From NCBI GenBank assembly GCA_027886185.1, contig WOAB01000098.1:2666001-2730000 (forward strand): a DNA stretch of 64,000 bases, given 5' to 3'. The notes below the pieces were generated by a model that worked only from the letters and a program-made list of their open reading frames with translations, had not been told where the DNA came from and did no database searches. The position numbers were made by a program, and so were the translations under genes. Below, in pieces: positions 11,310 through 24,155 of this stretch (its first letter is position 1; every line of letters begins with the position of its first letter). This DNA is from Rheum nobile (lineage: Eukaryota > Streptophyta > Magnoliopsida > Caryophyllales > Polygonaceae).

Positions 11310-14300
11310 ATGAGCAGTCGATCGAGCAGGACTGTTTACGTAGGAAACCTTCCCGGTGATATTCGGGAGCGTGAGGTTGAAGATTTGTTTTACAAGGTGA
11401 TAAAATTAGGTTTACATATTGTCTATGTGACTATGTCCATGCTGTAGGTGATTTTGTTGAATGTTATTGCATCAAATTGACGATATCAGGTTATTGCAAA
11501 TGAGCTCTGTCTAATTGTTTGGGCAAATTGAGGAGGTTTTTATTGGTTCCAATTGTCAACAAATCAATATTTACTTGTTAGCAACCCGGGTACTTTGCCT
11601 TGTACACTTTTGTCACTGATTGATCTATGGCTAAGTTAATAACTTATGAAAGATTTTGCTCCTTCAATTGAACTTGTATGCATTTTGGGGCTTAAATATT
11701 TTCTGATTTAGCGATTATGGGTCGCTGCAAAATGCTTTCTTGCACATTCATCATTGCAGTATGGAGCGATAGCTCATATTGAATTGAAGATCCCACCAAG
11801 GCCTCCTGGTTATGCTTTTGTTGAGGTAGGTCTGCCTATTGAAATTTGGATTTAACTTGCTTCTGGAAAATGGACTTACCTTTGGATTTTTGTGGGTTGC
11901 CACACTTGCTAAGGAGTTATTCACTCTCATCATTTGTCATGTTCTGGTAAATTCTTTTGTTAAATGAAATGAAACCGAGTCTGACTCAGGTAACAGACTT
12001 ACAGTGAAGCAGAAGTGTTCAGCAGAAGGAAACGTGTAGTTCATTTATCTGCCTATTTAATATTTCCCTCAATAGAACCTTTGCTTGTTCTTTCTAGCTT
12101 GTTTTGTGGTTGTGTAGTTTGAAGAGGCACGTGATGCTGAAAGTGCTATACGTGGTCGTGATGGCTATGATTTTGATGGACATCGCCTCCGGGTTAGTCA
12201 TTCTCATTTACTTGCAGAGTTTGAGGTACATTGTGGTTAATTCTGCCCAAAATTTGAGAACTGAAATGTCTTATGACTTTGTAAGGTGGAGCTTGCACAT
12301 GGTGGTCGTGGCCGTTCCTCATCAAGTAGTCGCTATGGTACCTCTGATAGTCGAGGTCGTGGAGGTGTCTCCAGGCGTTCTGACTATCGTGGTATGTACG
12401 ACATTTGGCATGTTTTCTAGGTATGTACATGAATACGATGCTCGGTAAATATTTGATTGAACTTGTTGTGTGCTGTGCAGTGTTGGTTTCTGGATTGCCA
12501 TCTTCTGCTTCTTGGCAAGATCTAAAGGTGGGAATAGGATCTTATATATATATATATATACTATTATATAAAATCATTGTCATCTTCTCAACTTTGCAGT
12601 TTTTTTGGCTACTACTACTATGATTGTTATGTTAAGATGATTCTTGTTAAAACGTATTCAGGATCACATGCGTAAGGCTGGTGATGTGTGCTTTTCGGAT
12701 GTTTATCGTGATAGAGATGGTAAGGGGTTTGGCATTTTATCTGCAAATGCTTTTTTTTGCAGATTGCAAAATTGACGATAGTCATCTTTCACATTTTGAA
12801 CTTGTAATGGTGACTCTTGTAGATAGGATTATATGTTCATGTTATCTTTGTTTGATTTCCTTTTTCCTTTGTAATATAATGCACTAAGGGGTGATAATTT
12901 CTAGAGTATTTATCTTTTGTTAAATTGAGCTTTGGCTGAAACTACATTGCCTTCTTTCCGCCTCACTTCAAATGTATGATGGTGGTTCCCTGAGTTGAGT
13001 GGATTTGGTGCTCTTTGTCAGAGGATTAAAGGGCTGTAAGTTGTAATGAATTTTATGTAAGGTTGATGTTAGGTTCCTACTTTAAGATTATGTATAGAAC
13101 TTGATAGAAAAAGGTCATGTGAGCAACTATACCTTGGCATTAGGCTGGACCTGAAATTTTATGCTTTCCATTATTACTTATCGTGAAATCAACACATCTA
13201 ACACGTTGAATGTTAAGTGCCACTTCATTTTCCTGCATACAGGGACAAGGGGCCCTTAGCCTTCTATTTTTTCACTTGCATCACTTTATTCTAATATCTT
13301 GTATAACTTTTCATTAAATCAACACACACAACTTCTGATGAAGTGAACACTTTGATCTCTAAATATTGAATGTCTATGTTGATGTTCGATTACTTTTGCG
13401 TTTCGTTACCTCTGAAGTGGACATTTCACTTTTATTGACATGCTTTAGATCAATTTGAAAATTTATTGAACATTTCTTTTCTTAATGGGTGGCTGATTCT
13501 ACAGTCTATTGAGTGCCGTGCTGAATTAAGATAAATACATGTGATGCTTGGATGCCATTTTTTACATGTTGTGAATACATGTAAATTATGTAATGCTTGG
13601 TTGCCATTTTTATCTTGTTGTTTTGTGTAACTGTCATTTTATATCTGATGAGTTCCATGTAAATGTGTCATGTACAATATTACTAATATGCATGTGATGG
13701 TTTCTCCAATATTTGGAATTGATGTTGAATATAATGAATTAGATATTAAATATATCTTAATTTTCTTCCTTTGCTTGATTAATCTGCATACTTTTTTCTG
13801 TAGGGACAACTGGGGTTGTTGATTACACCAATTATGATGACATGAGGCATGCTGTAAGTTTCATGTGTTATTTATTCTTTCCTTCATGCAATCATGCTAT
13901 CTTTTTGATGTATGATAATTGTTGTATCACTGTTCATTAGATGAATCAATTTTCTGTACTTCTAATTATTTTTGTCAAATCTACAGATAAAAAAACTTGA
14001 CGGTTCTGAGTTCCGAAATGCATTCTCCCGTAAACATATTCGTGTAAGTTTTATATTACCTGACGATTCATTGTCTTGGAGATGGACTCTTTAGTAGTGG
14101 TGTACATTGTCCTACCATCTTGTAGCTAATGCGCATGTGTAATAAATGGAATATTTTTTTTGCCTATCATTCTGCGACTTTGACATTTATTTGCAGGTGA
14201 AAGAATATAGTAAGGGCGGTTCAAGGAGCATCAGTCGCAGTCCTTCCTACTCAAGAGGTAGAAGCCGCAGTCGTGGTCGCAGTACTAGTCGGAGCAGGAG

Positions 14301-16587
14301 CAGAAGGTTTGTCTGTATACTTATATGTTAGTGTCCTATGCTGAAAAAGCTTTGTGGGTTGTATAGATATTTTTTGTTTTTTGATCCACTAAGCTGTTTT
14401 GCAGTGAGTCACCAAAGGCTAAATCACCTAAGCGGTCTTCTGCTAGGCGCCATTCAAGGTCCCTGTCAAAATCTCTTTCTCTGTCAAGGTATAGCTTTTT
14501 GACTTATGTTTGCCTATTCAGCTAGCTGTTTTCTCCAGCCAATATAAATAGGTGTTTAGCCTTGTGAAATTAAGCGCTTTTTTGCTTTCTCACCCTGCAC
14601 ATTATGAGGGTAAAACAAAGATGAAGCCTGAAAAGATGGATGTTGTCTGAAATTTTTTTCCTCCAGTGAATGTTCCAAATGGGGTGAACTCATTTGATTT
14701 GGTTGATCGAAATGTTGTGTATAACATTTCAATTTTGTATATAATTTATACCATTGACTTTTCATTTGTTGCTTATGCCTTTTTCTTGATTTTTGAAGTT
14801 CAAACTCTATTATGCCCTATTCTCATTTCTTGAGAAAATTCACCCTGATGTTATTTTTTTTATCCTACCTTCAGTTTTTGTAAAACTTTCCATCATCTAA
14901 ACTTTGAAATCTGAAAGAACTTGAATAAAAATGCCAAAATCTATTCAAAGTAAAACAAAAGAGATTTTTTTTAAAATATTTTATGATCATAAAGAGTAAC
15001 TCATAATGATAGTTGAAATAGTACATAATGTCAGACTTTTTGAAACTTACAAGGAACAATGTATTGTAAACGTACAAGGTGGATTGTTTTTAAAATAATT
15101 TTTCGACAAATGTAAAGGAGAAAGGTCTTCTCTCAACATCTGCAGTATTTGCTTGGGTTGTATTCCATGCTTATGCTAGAAATCCCCATGCGAGGCTTAT
15201 TTGCTTTATGGTCCCAACATTAGGTCTAGGGGGCTATTATGGAGATGAAGGTCCTTAATCGAAGGAGAGGAGCTGTGGAAAAAAAAACACGATGAGCTTT
15301 GTTTTTCTTCTCTGTTTTCTGTTTTTCCCTATTATATATCCTAGGGAGGGTTGTTTGACAATACCTTCAGTTTCAGGGCTCCTATGTCATTGTTGTTGCT
15401 GCAGATAGGATAGGTGAGGGAATAGTCTGGGGCTACATTCCATTTTACAAGTCAAGTTAATTTTTGTCTGTTTAGATAAGGATTTATGCGGCAATGTGGG
15501 AATTTCAAGTTAGGATCTGGATGGGATATGGTACAAATGCTTGCACAGCTCTTTTGGTTCTAGAGGTATGCGGCTTTCCTAAGTGGTAGCTTTGGAATGC
15601 TTGATGCTGTCTGTTCTAATGCGTTCAGCATGACATCTCCGTGGGTGCTAGATTGGGAACACTCACAGTCATGGATTGCCATGATAGAGCTGGATTATTG
15701 TCAACTAATTGCTAGTGGGAATTTGGAGCTATCTGGATTCCGTGGATTTGCTTGCACAATCTGGAAGGATCCTCTTTCATGTCCATTGATGTGTTAAGAA
15801 GTACATCTTACTATGCCTTTACACCTTTTATTTCCCTCGGTTCAAAATGAACCTGTGTACTAACATATTGGGTCCTATAATTTCCCCTTCTGTTGCTAAA
15901 TTTCTAACTTTTTGCTACTCAATTTATTGTGTTTATGGTGATTCACTTGAAGCAAATAAGGATTTTGGTCAAGGTTGTTGGAAGGAACGTGTGGATTTTA
16001 AACTACATTCTTTTGGAACTTTTGCAGATCTCGTTCAAGGTCCAGATCACCTATTGCATCTGTAAGTGCAGTTTCTTGCTTAATCCTCTGGTAATTTGTA
16101 TGTAGTTGGTTAGGGAAGAGTTCATTTGTACTTTCAGCTACCCATATAATTTGTGGTGCATTTGAGACATGGATGCAAAATGCTATAGTTAAGTTTTGTA
16201 GGGTGCTTAAATGATGACAGTGACATTAGTCTAGCAAACTAGGTTGTTTGTTCATTGATGTTAAAGATCTTATGATTTTTATCATCTGTAGATTCTCTAC
16301 ACAAACCTAATAAAGAACTGAAGCGAGTTTTTTCGAGAATGGTCCTTAGTTGAATGATTAAATTGTTCCAGCAACCAACGCCTATAATGATCTCACGGAT
16401 TAGGTGTTATATATTCTGTCTTGGCACCAAAATTTGTGGATGACAATTGCTTATTGAGCGTTGCTATTGCACACACTTTCAGCGTAAGAAAGATGTGAGC
16501 AAAAGCCCCAGAAATCATAGCCCAAGTCTAAGTATGAGCCGAAGCAGGAGCCCAAATCAGAGCCCAAGGAAGAACAAGTCTCCATGA
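11310..16587 (+). CDS. SR34-like: Serine/arginine-rich splicing factor, SR34/SRSF1 type
   Basis: Twelve coding exons with GT-AG introns: 11310-11396, 11760-11825, 12118-12192, 12286-12391, 12481-12527, 12662-12719, 13804-13853, 13987-14043, 14197-14306, 14405-14488, 16028-16061 and 16483-16587. They sum to 879 nt and encode 292 aa plus stop, with all phases consistent. RRM1 spans about residues 7-80 (RNP2 VYVGNL at 9-14, RNP1 GYAFVEF at 46-52). A Gly/Arg/Ser hinge follows (about 81-111). The second, atypical RRM carries the diagnostic SWQDLKD (122-128). An RS domain runs from about 187 to the end. This is the SF2/ASF-like SR subfamily, nuclear, which binds exonic enhancers and recruits U1 and U2AF during splice-site choice. 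The length is close to that of Arabidopsis SR34. The gene looks intact, unlike everything around it. Confidence 0.95.
14489..16027 (+). other. Long 3'-proximal intron of the SR gene
   Basis: This 1.54 kb intron lies inside the RS-domain coding part. It is far longer than most others in the gene; only 12720-13803 is comparable, at 1.08 kb. In Arabidopsis SR34/SR30-type genes a long intron at the corresponding place is the site of regulated alternative splicing that adds a premature stop. Here the intron has many internal AG and GT sites, and I cannot tell which are used. There is no sign of a transposon inside. Confidence 0.6.
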
Positions 16588-17010
16588 AAGGTACATGTCT
16601 TTGTTTACCAGGAGGGAATTGACATCCCATTTGTTTGAATCCATGTCTACTAAAATATTCGGTGACATTTTTGTGTGTTGATGCATATTAGGTACACCAG
16701 ACTTGTGTTTGAGCTGCTCTTGAATGTGCTGTGAAATTGTGGACTTGATTGCCCTGCAAGTTCTGGATGGTGGATCGTTTATCATGTTTTTAGCATGCTA
16801 TTGTACTGATGTTGATACCTGTTTCCAGTATTTATTTCTGCCATCTTTTTTTATTTTTTTGAAAGCTATTTCTGCCATCTTGGTTACCATGTTTTTAGCA
16901 AAATGAAGTGTTTTTCACCACCATGAAGAAGATTTGGATCTTTGTTAACCTTGATCCAAAAACCTTTTATTTATTATTATTAGAATGTATACTTTAAAAA
17001 ACCTTTGTTC
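16588..17010 (+). other. SR gene 3' untranslated region
   Basis: T-rich sequence follows the TGA. AAG/GTACATG at 16590 and ATATTAG at 16685-16691 could be the donor and acceptor of a 3'-UTR intron. No single poly(A) signal stands out. The region ends at a LINE tail (poly-T from 17016). Confidence 0.5.
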
Positions 17011-17015
17011 TGTGA

Positions 17016-17300
17016 TTTTTTTTTATTGATACTGAAATAAATTAGTGAGGTCCTTAACAACGATTGGAGGGCCACCTAGAGCATCTATATGGATAAAATC
17101 ATTTAGGATTTTGTCAGTCGGGGGAATGTGGCATAAGTGTGTCAGTCTATCAACCACCTGATTCACCTCCATGAACACTTGGTAAATCCGTATGAAAGAG
17201 AAAGCTTGGGAATCGTGGAGTATTTCTCCTACCACCATCTTGATCTCTAGGGGGCAGTTTCAGATTCCTATATGCATCTCAATGATTTGATATCATGAAA
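17016..17300 (-). pseudogene. LINE 3' end with RNase H C-terminus
   Basis: The poly-T run at 17016-17024 is the poly-A tail of a minus-strand LINE. The 71-codon minus-strand frame 17023-17238 reads EILHDSQAFSFIRIYQVFME then VNQVVDRLTHLCH. This is the end of the RNase H domain in plant LINEs ('F..V.Re.N.vAD.LA'). It is strongly 5'-truncated. The left end sits just past the SR gene. No target-site duplication was found. Confidence 0.7.
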
Positions 17301-18660
17301 GCAACGAATCAAATAACAAATTGACAGGTTCAGGATGATCTCTTAATGCAATGTTCACCTCTTATTATCTTTTCAAGCAAAAAAGAGGTTAATGCCTCAT
17401 CCCTAGGAGGAGGCACATGGTGAATTTAAACCAGGATGGAGATCAGGATAGGGGTCGTTAACCCCCCCGACGAGTATAGGGGTATATGCAACATAAATCT
17501 TGAGGTTCCGACGAGTATAGGGGTCTATGCAACATAAATCTTGAGGTTCCAAACAAGTTTTCCATATCAAAGTAATCATCACAAGCGTAGAAAATATATT
17601 ATGTATAGATAAGAGAGAAGAAAAGAGTTTTCATGAATACTTCTACTTCTGCCCCGTCAACGATATTGGGTGTTGCGTCAACCACAACTCACTAACGAGT
17701 TCCTCCAAGGAAAACTAACTTCGTGTTGATTATCCAAACGGCCCTAATGGTGTGTGTTTTGTCATCATTGACAAAGTACTCTTTGGTCCAGTGGCAGATC
17801 TATGGTACGGTTCTGTACTTGTCAAGGTAATAGCCACTTCTATTTCCCACGTTAACATGGTTAGCAAAGACGGGATATTTTTTCCCGTAGTGGAGGAGGT
17901 GACGAACTTGCATAATATTTTCTTTGTTTTGTGGGTTTGATAAAAAAAGTTCAGTATCTCAAGATCTTCACTGATGGCCCATGGTCGATATAGAGACACT
18001 CAGCCTCGGGAGCTCGTGCTCGTTTGGCGCGAGTCTGCATTGAGGTTGATATAATAATCCTCTTATAAGGACGATCCTAGTTAATGAGGTTCAATATCGA
18101 GTGGGATATGAAGGCATGCTTTAAGTGGGACCTTTGTTCATCGAGTTGATAATTGTCAATTCACAGAGAATGAACAACGAGAGATTGTTACTATGGGATT
18201 AATCAATACTGTTTCAGTCATGCTGAACACAAAATTGATTTCTGCTAGTGATGATGTTGGACCATGGATGGAAGTGGCCTGAAAAAAAACGTAAGGGGAA
18301 CAAACCATGAAATCTAAGTGATGTGATCGAACCTAATGGCGCGTCAAAATAGCCCGGAATCGTAGCGATGTCAAGAAAAAGCTTTAGTCTTTAACACTTG
18401 AGCAAACCTTCGTGAATCACACTCGAACAAGCCTTCTAATGGTGATGCGAAATCCTTGGGAGAAATCCCTCGATGTCTTGCACGAATCCTTCAAAGGAGA
18501 TCCAAGTAATCCCACACGTTAGTGAGGCGATTCGTAATAGAAGTTGGCGGGACCTCAAATGTGATTTGAGGTTAATTGAATGGAGATCAACGTGATGATC
18601 TTAGGTAGAAGAAGACAAACACGATTGTCTTCGGATTGATAGAACAAGAACGTAACTTTA
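17301..18660. other. No gene; degraded repeat DNA
   Basis: Only short chance frames occur here. It includes an exact 41-bp tandem pair (17468-17549, one substitution). Around 18370-18500 phrases such as CGAACAAGCCTTC and AAATCCCTCGATGTCTTG resemble LTR sequence of low complexity. No protein signal. Confidence 0.4.
17468..17549 (+). repeat. 41-bp tandem duplication
   Basis: Two adjacent 41-bp units, each starting CGACGAGTATAGGGGT, differ at one base (TATATG versus TCTATG). Confidence 0.9.
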
Positions 18661-19981
18661 ATGACGCCTGGGAACCCATCCCTCCATAATCGCCGCCATC
18701 TCCTAAGCAACGCCGACCCCAACTCCCGCTCCACAAGAAACACCTATCCTCCCCCATCACCTCCACTTGCCACTACCACCACTCACTCGCCTCCCCAAAA
18801 CGACAACTTAGCCATTGTCCCCTACATCCAGCCCCAATCGCTATCAATCCCTGTCACCTAGCCTCAAACTCCCACGACTACCGCAAATCCTAACCCTAAC
18901 CCCAAACCGACCCCACCAAAAGCCGTCACCACTAAGGTTTCCTCCACTAAAAGGAGGAAATTCTCTCCTCTCTCACCACCCAACCCCAACTGGAGACAGA
19001 GGCAGAGACTACTTGGCGACGCCTCTCTGATGGCGCCAACTGGTGAGGAAACGCATGAGTCCACCAAGGCCAAAATTCAGGCAATGGTTCGTAGCCCGGC
19101 CAAGGAGTTAGATGAAGAGGAAGAGCCCTCCCGGTGAAAGGTCTTAAGTTCTCTAGGCGCGCCAAGGCCACCGGGGCCTCTAAGAGAGACCCAATCTCAA
19201 GCGGCCAAGGCTACAGTGAGCTCCGACGATGAGTCGAACAAGGTCGACTACAAATGAAAGAAAGCCGAATAAGAGGATGGAAGCAAAGGAGCCCAAGCCA
19301 CACGAGAATGCAACCGTCGGCGCCACCACAAATACTTCGTCGGTGCCCTCTAAGCGCGCATTCCTTTTTTCTGACCCATGGAAACTTCTCCATATTCACA
19401 CCACCTTATGACGTGACACTACAACTTGATGACTATGGAATCTTGCCGAACACATGTTGGATTCCATGCATTACTCCGCAACGCACACTGGCCGCCAATT
19501 TTGATTCTTCATCGGCCTTTCTGGTCCTTGGAGACACTTGGAAGCCACTTTTTTTTTGCACCACCTGTTATGACATATTTGGTGGCTGTATACCTCTTGG
19601 TGACCGACACTTTTGGTTTACAACCTGGATTGGCTCGTTGTTGTACACTGCAATGCCCAACCGTGGTGCCATCACCACCACTATTTCGGTGTTCCACACC
19701 TTCCCCGCTAGAGTCGCAGTCTGATGGTTCCTATCACTTAGACATACCTACCGAAGTCCCCACAACCCTTGGTGTCTACTGTAGTTTGATCGTCGGCATC
19801 TCCGATTAGTTTTTGTGCGCTACTTTGGCGCTCGTAGCATTGACGATGACTTTCACCCCCACCAGCAACATTGACGACACCGCCCCTACCACCACCGCTA
19901 CTCCTTCCCAACATGTTGACTACATGATTTGATAGATCTAGAAACTTGGTTGGCTATGGGAATTTCACTTTTTCTTTGGTG
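18661..19981 (+). pseudogene. Degraded reading frame of unknown function, left part
   Basis: Overlapping frames with stops run on the plus strand. There is a Pro/Thr/Ser-rich beginning (18661-18940), then a basic patch KRRKFSPLSPPNPNW (about 18946-18990) and an acidic-Lys stretch (19060-19130). No family is recognised. At the right edge (about 19941-19986) the frame is open and continues in phase past element A at 24885 once the element and one copy of its 5-bp duplication are ignored. Element A therefore interrupted a real or former coding sequence. It could be a host pseudogene or part of an older transposon. Confidence 0.35.
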
Positions 19982-20700
19982 ACGTCTGATGAGAATCAAG
20001 CCTCCAAGGTGAGACTTTTCTTCCCAAGAAGCTAGATCTAGACCAAGCCAAGTGGAGACTCCCTTCTCCTTGTGAGTGGATGACCTCCTAAGGTCCTTGA
20101 GGGCTCAAGACGGAAGCCAAGGGAGAGGAGACGCCTGATGGAGGGGTGGACTGGCCGGAGCTTGGGCTGGAGGGTGGCGCCGGCAAGGAGACCAAGGGAA
20201 CCTCCCTTGGAGGTTCCTTGATCGAAACGAACGTGGCCTTAGATTTGTTGGTTGATTCTAGTGAGGAATGTGAGAGATTAAGGAAGAGAGAGAGAGATTG
20301 AATGCTTGAGTTGATAGAAAATAATTAGAGACCTTAGGGGAGGATTCCTCTACCCAAGACAATATTCCAATTCTCTATTCTTCAACTAACTGAACAAGGA
20401 AGCCAATGAGTGGCTTAAATAGTCTAGGGTTTTTGGGAGTGGGCTAGGAGCCATAGGCACATGGATCCACACGCTCATCCACTAAAAGAAATACCCTAAA
20501 TATCCAAAATAAAAAGGCACTAACATAACTTAATTGCCAAAAAGGGAAAAAGGGATAAAAGCCATAAAGGCTCGGATATAGACGTGCGCACAAATGCCTT
20601 GGAGTCGAAGCATGGTCGATGCTTGAGTGTCGTGGCATTGATGCGCCGACGTCTTGGTGGTCAAGGCCTTGAATCCTTGTTGATGGGTGGTTGACACTCA

Positions 20701-21120
20701 TCACTCTCCCCTTATTGAAGGAGAATTGTCCTCAATTCGATCATCGGGGACCGGGGGCACATAAGGGCCGAAGTCCGCCACAAGGATTGCGGTGCGGGCC
20801 TCGAGAAGCGGCGGCATAAAAGCATCATCGACGAGCCTCCTTAGCCCATGGAAGGCATCACGACCGTATGGGCAAGGTTTGGAGCGGCTCCCGGCTTGAA
20901 TCCATGCGAACGGTGGAGGCATGTGTTCCGAAGGCCTAAAACAAGCAATCTCGACAAGCAATTGAAAAGTTAGCCAACGGTGCGGCGAATCCCTAGGGAT
21001 GGCCCTAAGCAAGGCATCGGGATGGGGGTGGCACCTAATGGCAAGGAGAATGCCGTTCCCAAATTTCAGCCACCAAAGTGTCCAAAAACGATCCACAAGG
21101 CTAGGGTCCCAAGCCAACAC
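20701..21120 (-). CDS. Element A second frame, unknown function
   Basis: This 139-codon minus-strand frame directly follows the 564-codon one after a small gap and frame change, so it may be its broken continuation. It contains DRFWTLWWLKFGNGILL and ends VPDDRIEDNSPSIRGE beside the polypurine tract. An acidic 'ED.SP' ending beside the tract is seen in many plant gypsy polyproteins. No enzyme domain is visible. Confidence 0.45.
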   Translation of the reverse strand: MLAWDPSLVDRFWTLWWLKFGNGILLAIRCHPHPDALLRAIPRDSPHRWLTFQLLVEIACFRPSEHMPPPFAWIQAGSRSKPCPYGRDAFHGLRRLVDDAFMPPLLEARTAILVADFGPYVPPVPDDRIEDNSPSIRGE

Positions 21121-21138
21121 AATAGTACGAGGGATTCC

Positions 21139-22830
21139 CTAGAAGTTTGCCTCGAAACCAATTGGAAAGGGGACTAGCGCGGTTGTAGTTGGCGGAAGAC
21201 AAGACATTCCACGAGATCTCCTAGGGGTTACCTTGCCTAAAATATATATGGGATCCCTCCCCTTCTTATACATGGGTAATTCGCTGAAAAAGACCATACC
21301 TAGGTCTCCCCAAGTGGTGGATGAATGGTAAAAGGGGCCGTGAAGGCCGGGAGTGTGGAACCTAGGCAAAGGGGGCACAAGTGGTGGTGCAAGGGTATAA
21401 TCCTCAAAGGTGGTGACATAGCTTGTGTTCTCAAACTCAAAATGGCAATCTATAGCATCCTTAAGAAATAATGTCTTAAATGGGGCTCTAAGGTCAAAAG
21501 GATCATGCTCCCGGACAAGGGAAAAATCAGCCCAAAAATGTCTCACAAGGTCACCCAAAGTGGCGCACGCCGGGGCTAGAGGACTAAGTAGTGTCATGGG
21601 TGCATGCAAAGACAAATGAATGGAAAGCATGAAAGTGTAAGCATGACTAGGAGAGGAAAGCTCATACCTCAGAGACAAGATGTTGACAATCTTGTCTCGG
21701 TCCATCGGGTACCACTCATCATTAGGGGAAGGGTCCACAAGGGCCATTCCACGGGCATGCATCCCCAAGAGCGCACAAGCCGCATGAGGACCGAGCGGTG
21801 AGAGCTCCTTGAGGAGCGGCGGGTCGCCTTGGTAGCGTGGCAACGTCGCGGCCCCTGGCGGTAGTGATGGCGGAAACAAGGCGCACGCCTCCTTCGGTGG
21901 GCCAACCATAGGGCGCCGACCTCCATAGGGGTGGGTTTGTGGAGGTCCACCAAATGGTGACAAGGAACCGCTCACGGTGATGGGCGGCGGCCAGCCAAGT
22001 CGCGGTTGCTCCAAGGGCACGACCATCTTAGCGGGCGAGGGCACCGAGGCCCAGGCTTGTGCGGGCGCCGACGGGGGCGCATGCACCGTGGCCTGTGGGA
22101 GCGAACGCACCTGAGGCGGTGGAGACGCCGGCTTTGGCGCCGACGACGGCGCAACTCTTGGTGCCGGCTGGAACACGAGCACGGGGGATAATGTGGCCAC
22201 CTCCATGGTGCTCCCGGCCTCGTCGACGGCCTCGGTAATGATCTCGGCACGGCGGCCCACAGGGAGGGTGAAATCCAAAGGGGGCTGAGCAAGGCGCGCG
22301 GCAGCGGCGGGCGCGGCCGTGGCTGGAGTGGGGAGCGGCTGTGGTGCGGCGCGATTGGCCGTGGGAGGGCCCAATAAGGGGCCGACGGCAATGGTGTCCA
22401 AGCTAAGCGCGACGGCGGCCACACGCGCAGCAAATATCTCCTTGTCGCGGCGGAGAGCAACCATTTCCGCGCGCAATGCCTCGATTACGGCCGCCTTATG
22501 GCGGGAGGCAGCCGCCTTGGCGCGGTTCTCCTCGGCAAGCCGCGCGGCCACCGACTCAGTGTAATATGTGGGCGGAAGCCACCCTGCATCATGGCCTTCG
22601 GCGTGGCGGGTGGCGCGGCCACGGGGATGCGGTAGCCAATCCGGGTCACGGCGGTCTAGCGGGCGCTAGGGCTGGTCCCGGGCGCGATCATAACCCCGGT
22701 GGCCCACATCCGCCCAAGCCGCTTCCTCGTCATGGTGGCGGCTGAACTCATAGCCGACCGCGGGCCTATGGACGGAGCGGCGGTAAGGATACCCAAAGCG
22801 GCGGCCGTCGACATCCATGGGGTCCTCCAT
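21139..22830 (-). CDS. Element A protein of unknown function (gag-like position)
   Basis: The frame starts at the ATG at 22828-22830 (MEDPMDVDGRRFGYPYRR) and runs 564 codons. It has one in-frame TAG at 22666-22668. From 22551 it is open for 470 codons. In order: a short N-terminal block with EEAAWADVGHR and EGHDAGWLPP, which recurs in element B; an Ala/Glu/Arg-rich predicted helix (AARLAEENRAKAAASRHKAA); a long Pro/Ala linker (about codons 170-310); and a folded-looking C-terminal part with no Cys-His zinc knuckle. Position after the primer-binding site suggests a gag-like structural protein, but I see no gag motif. The premature stop suggests it is no longer made in full. Confidence 0.6.
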
Positions 22831-24155
22831 TTGTAGACTCACCTACAGGAGGCCACAAAGCAAACCAAGTAACCAATTCACAAGCAACAAGTACATGGAC
22901 CTAAGAAGGAAAAAAAATGAAATGAGGCCTAAGACACAAGCACGCACAAAGTCAATGGCTCAAGTAAGGGTTGACAAGGGAAAGCATGATATGTAACTTG
23001 CAAATTGGGAGTGGGACTAAAGCACCTTCAAACAAACCAATTTGGATTCCTTAGGCTAAGAGGAGAAAAGGCCAAAGTGCAACATAGGAGGACAAGTCCA
23101 ATGTGAAGGCAAATCGACCACCCTATGGGCCCAAAGGGACGAATTGGCAATGGTAAAGGCTAGAAGAACATGGAAGAAGGGCTTAGTGGCCCAAGTTGCC
23201 AAGTGAGGGTGAGAGAGCCCACCAAGGGTTGTGGCCCAATTTGAGGTGAGAAATTTTGACCTTTCCTTGCTTGACTTTGTTTTTTTTTTGATTGGGTCTT
23301 TGCCTTTTGTTTGACCTCTTGAATATGCTTGGCTCTTTTTTTTTTCTTTTTTTTTGTAAATGCAAGGGGCAAGGCCGAAATCTTGATGGGAGTTAAATTG
23401 GGTGGAGTGGGGCCACAACACTTTTAATGATTGAAGAGTGGCAACAAGGTTTTTTTGTTTTGTTTTGGACGTGCCAAGTCACTAATGTGGGGATGTGACA
23501 AGGCTTGGAGGAAGAAGAGAGGAAGGTGCCTTTACCCACTAACAAATTCGGCCACTTGTGGTAACCACTAAGGAGAATCTTTGCCAATCATCCACTACCC
23601 CATCATCCCAAAGGTACAATTTGGCTTTTTACCCAAAATAGCAAAAGAAGACAAAAAGGACAATTTGGAAGGTGGGAGTGGTCCCTCCCTAAAGGACAAA
23701 GTACAATCAAGAAGAATATTCAAAATGAGGCAATCAAACACACAAGGGACAAGGGTTCGGCCATGGCAGCAAGGTGGGGGGGCTGTAGGGTGGTGGTTGA
23801 CGGCAGTACGGCGGCAGGGAGGGTGGTCCGGCGGCCGGGGGTGGTGGTGGTCGCCGGAAATGGATTTTTTTTTGGCTTTTTGGGTTTGGTTTTTGAAGGG
23901 GAACAAGGAACAACAAAGATAAACACTAAAATAGCATGGAAACATGAAAAAAAGGCATGAAAACAAGAGAAAAACTGAGCATGCAACTTCAACACAAGAC
24001 AAGAAGAAACAAGAAAAACAATTCTAGCTAGCAAGGAAGACAAAGAGCAAAACACATGGAAACATGGGAGCAACACAAGAGAACATCCTAGCTATAGAAA
24101 TGAACCAACAAAAATGAATTTTTGAAAGGGAGAAGAGGACTTAGCTTGGGCTTTT
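22831..24155 (-). other. Element A 5' untranslated interior
   Basis: This 1.3 kb lies between the primer-binding site and the first ATG. It has homopolymer runs (A/T near 23280-23355), a GC-rich block at 23760-23870 and the phrase GAGAGCCCACCAAGGGTTGTGGCCCAA (first 20 at 23214-23233), which recurs in element B (30185, 33167). Frames here on both strands are chance products of base composition. Confidence 0.5.

Noticed and set aside
12104..12448. 114-codon plus frame inside the SR gene
   Set aside because: It reads exon 3, intron and exon 4 of the SR gene in a wrong frame. The true exons and splice sites are clear.
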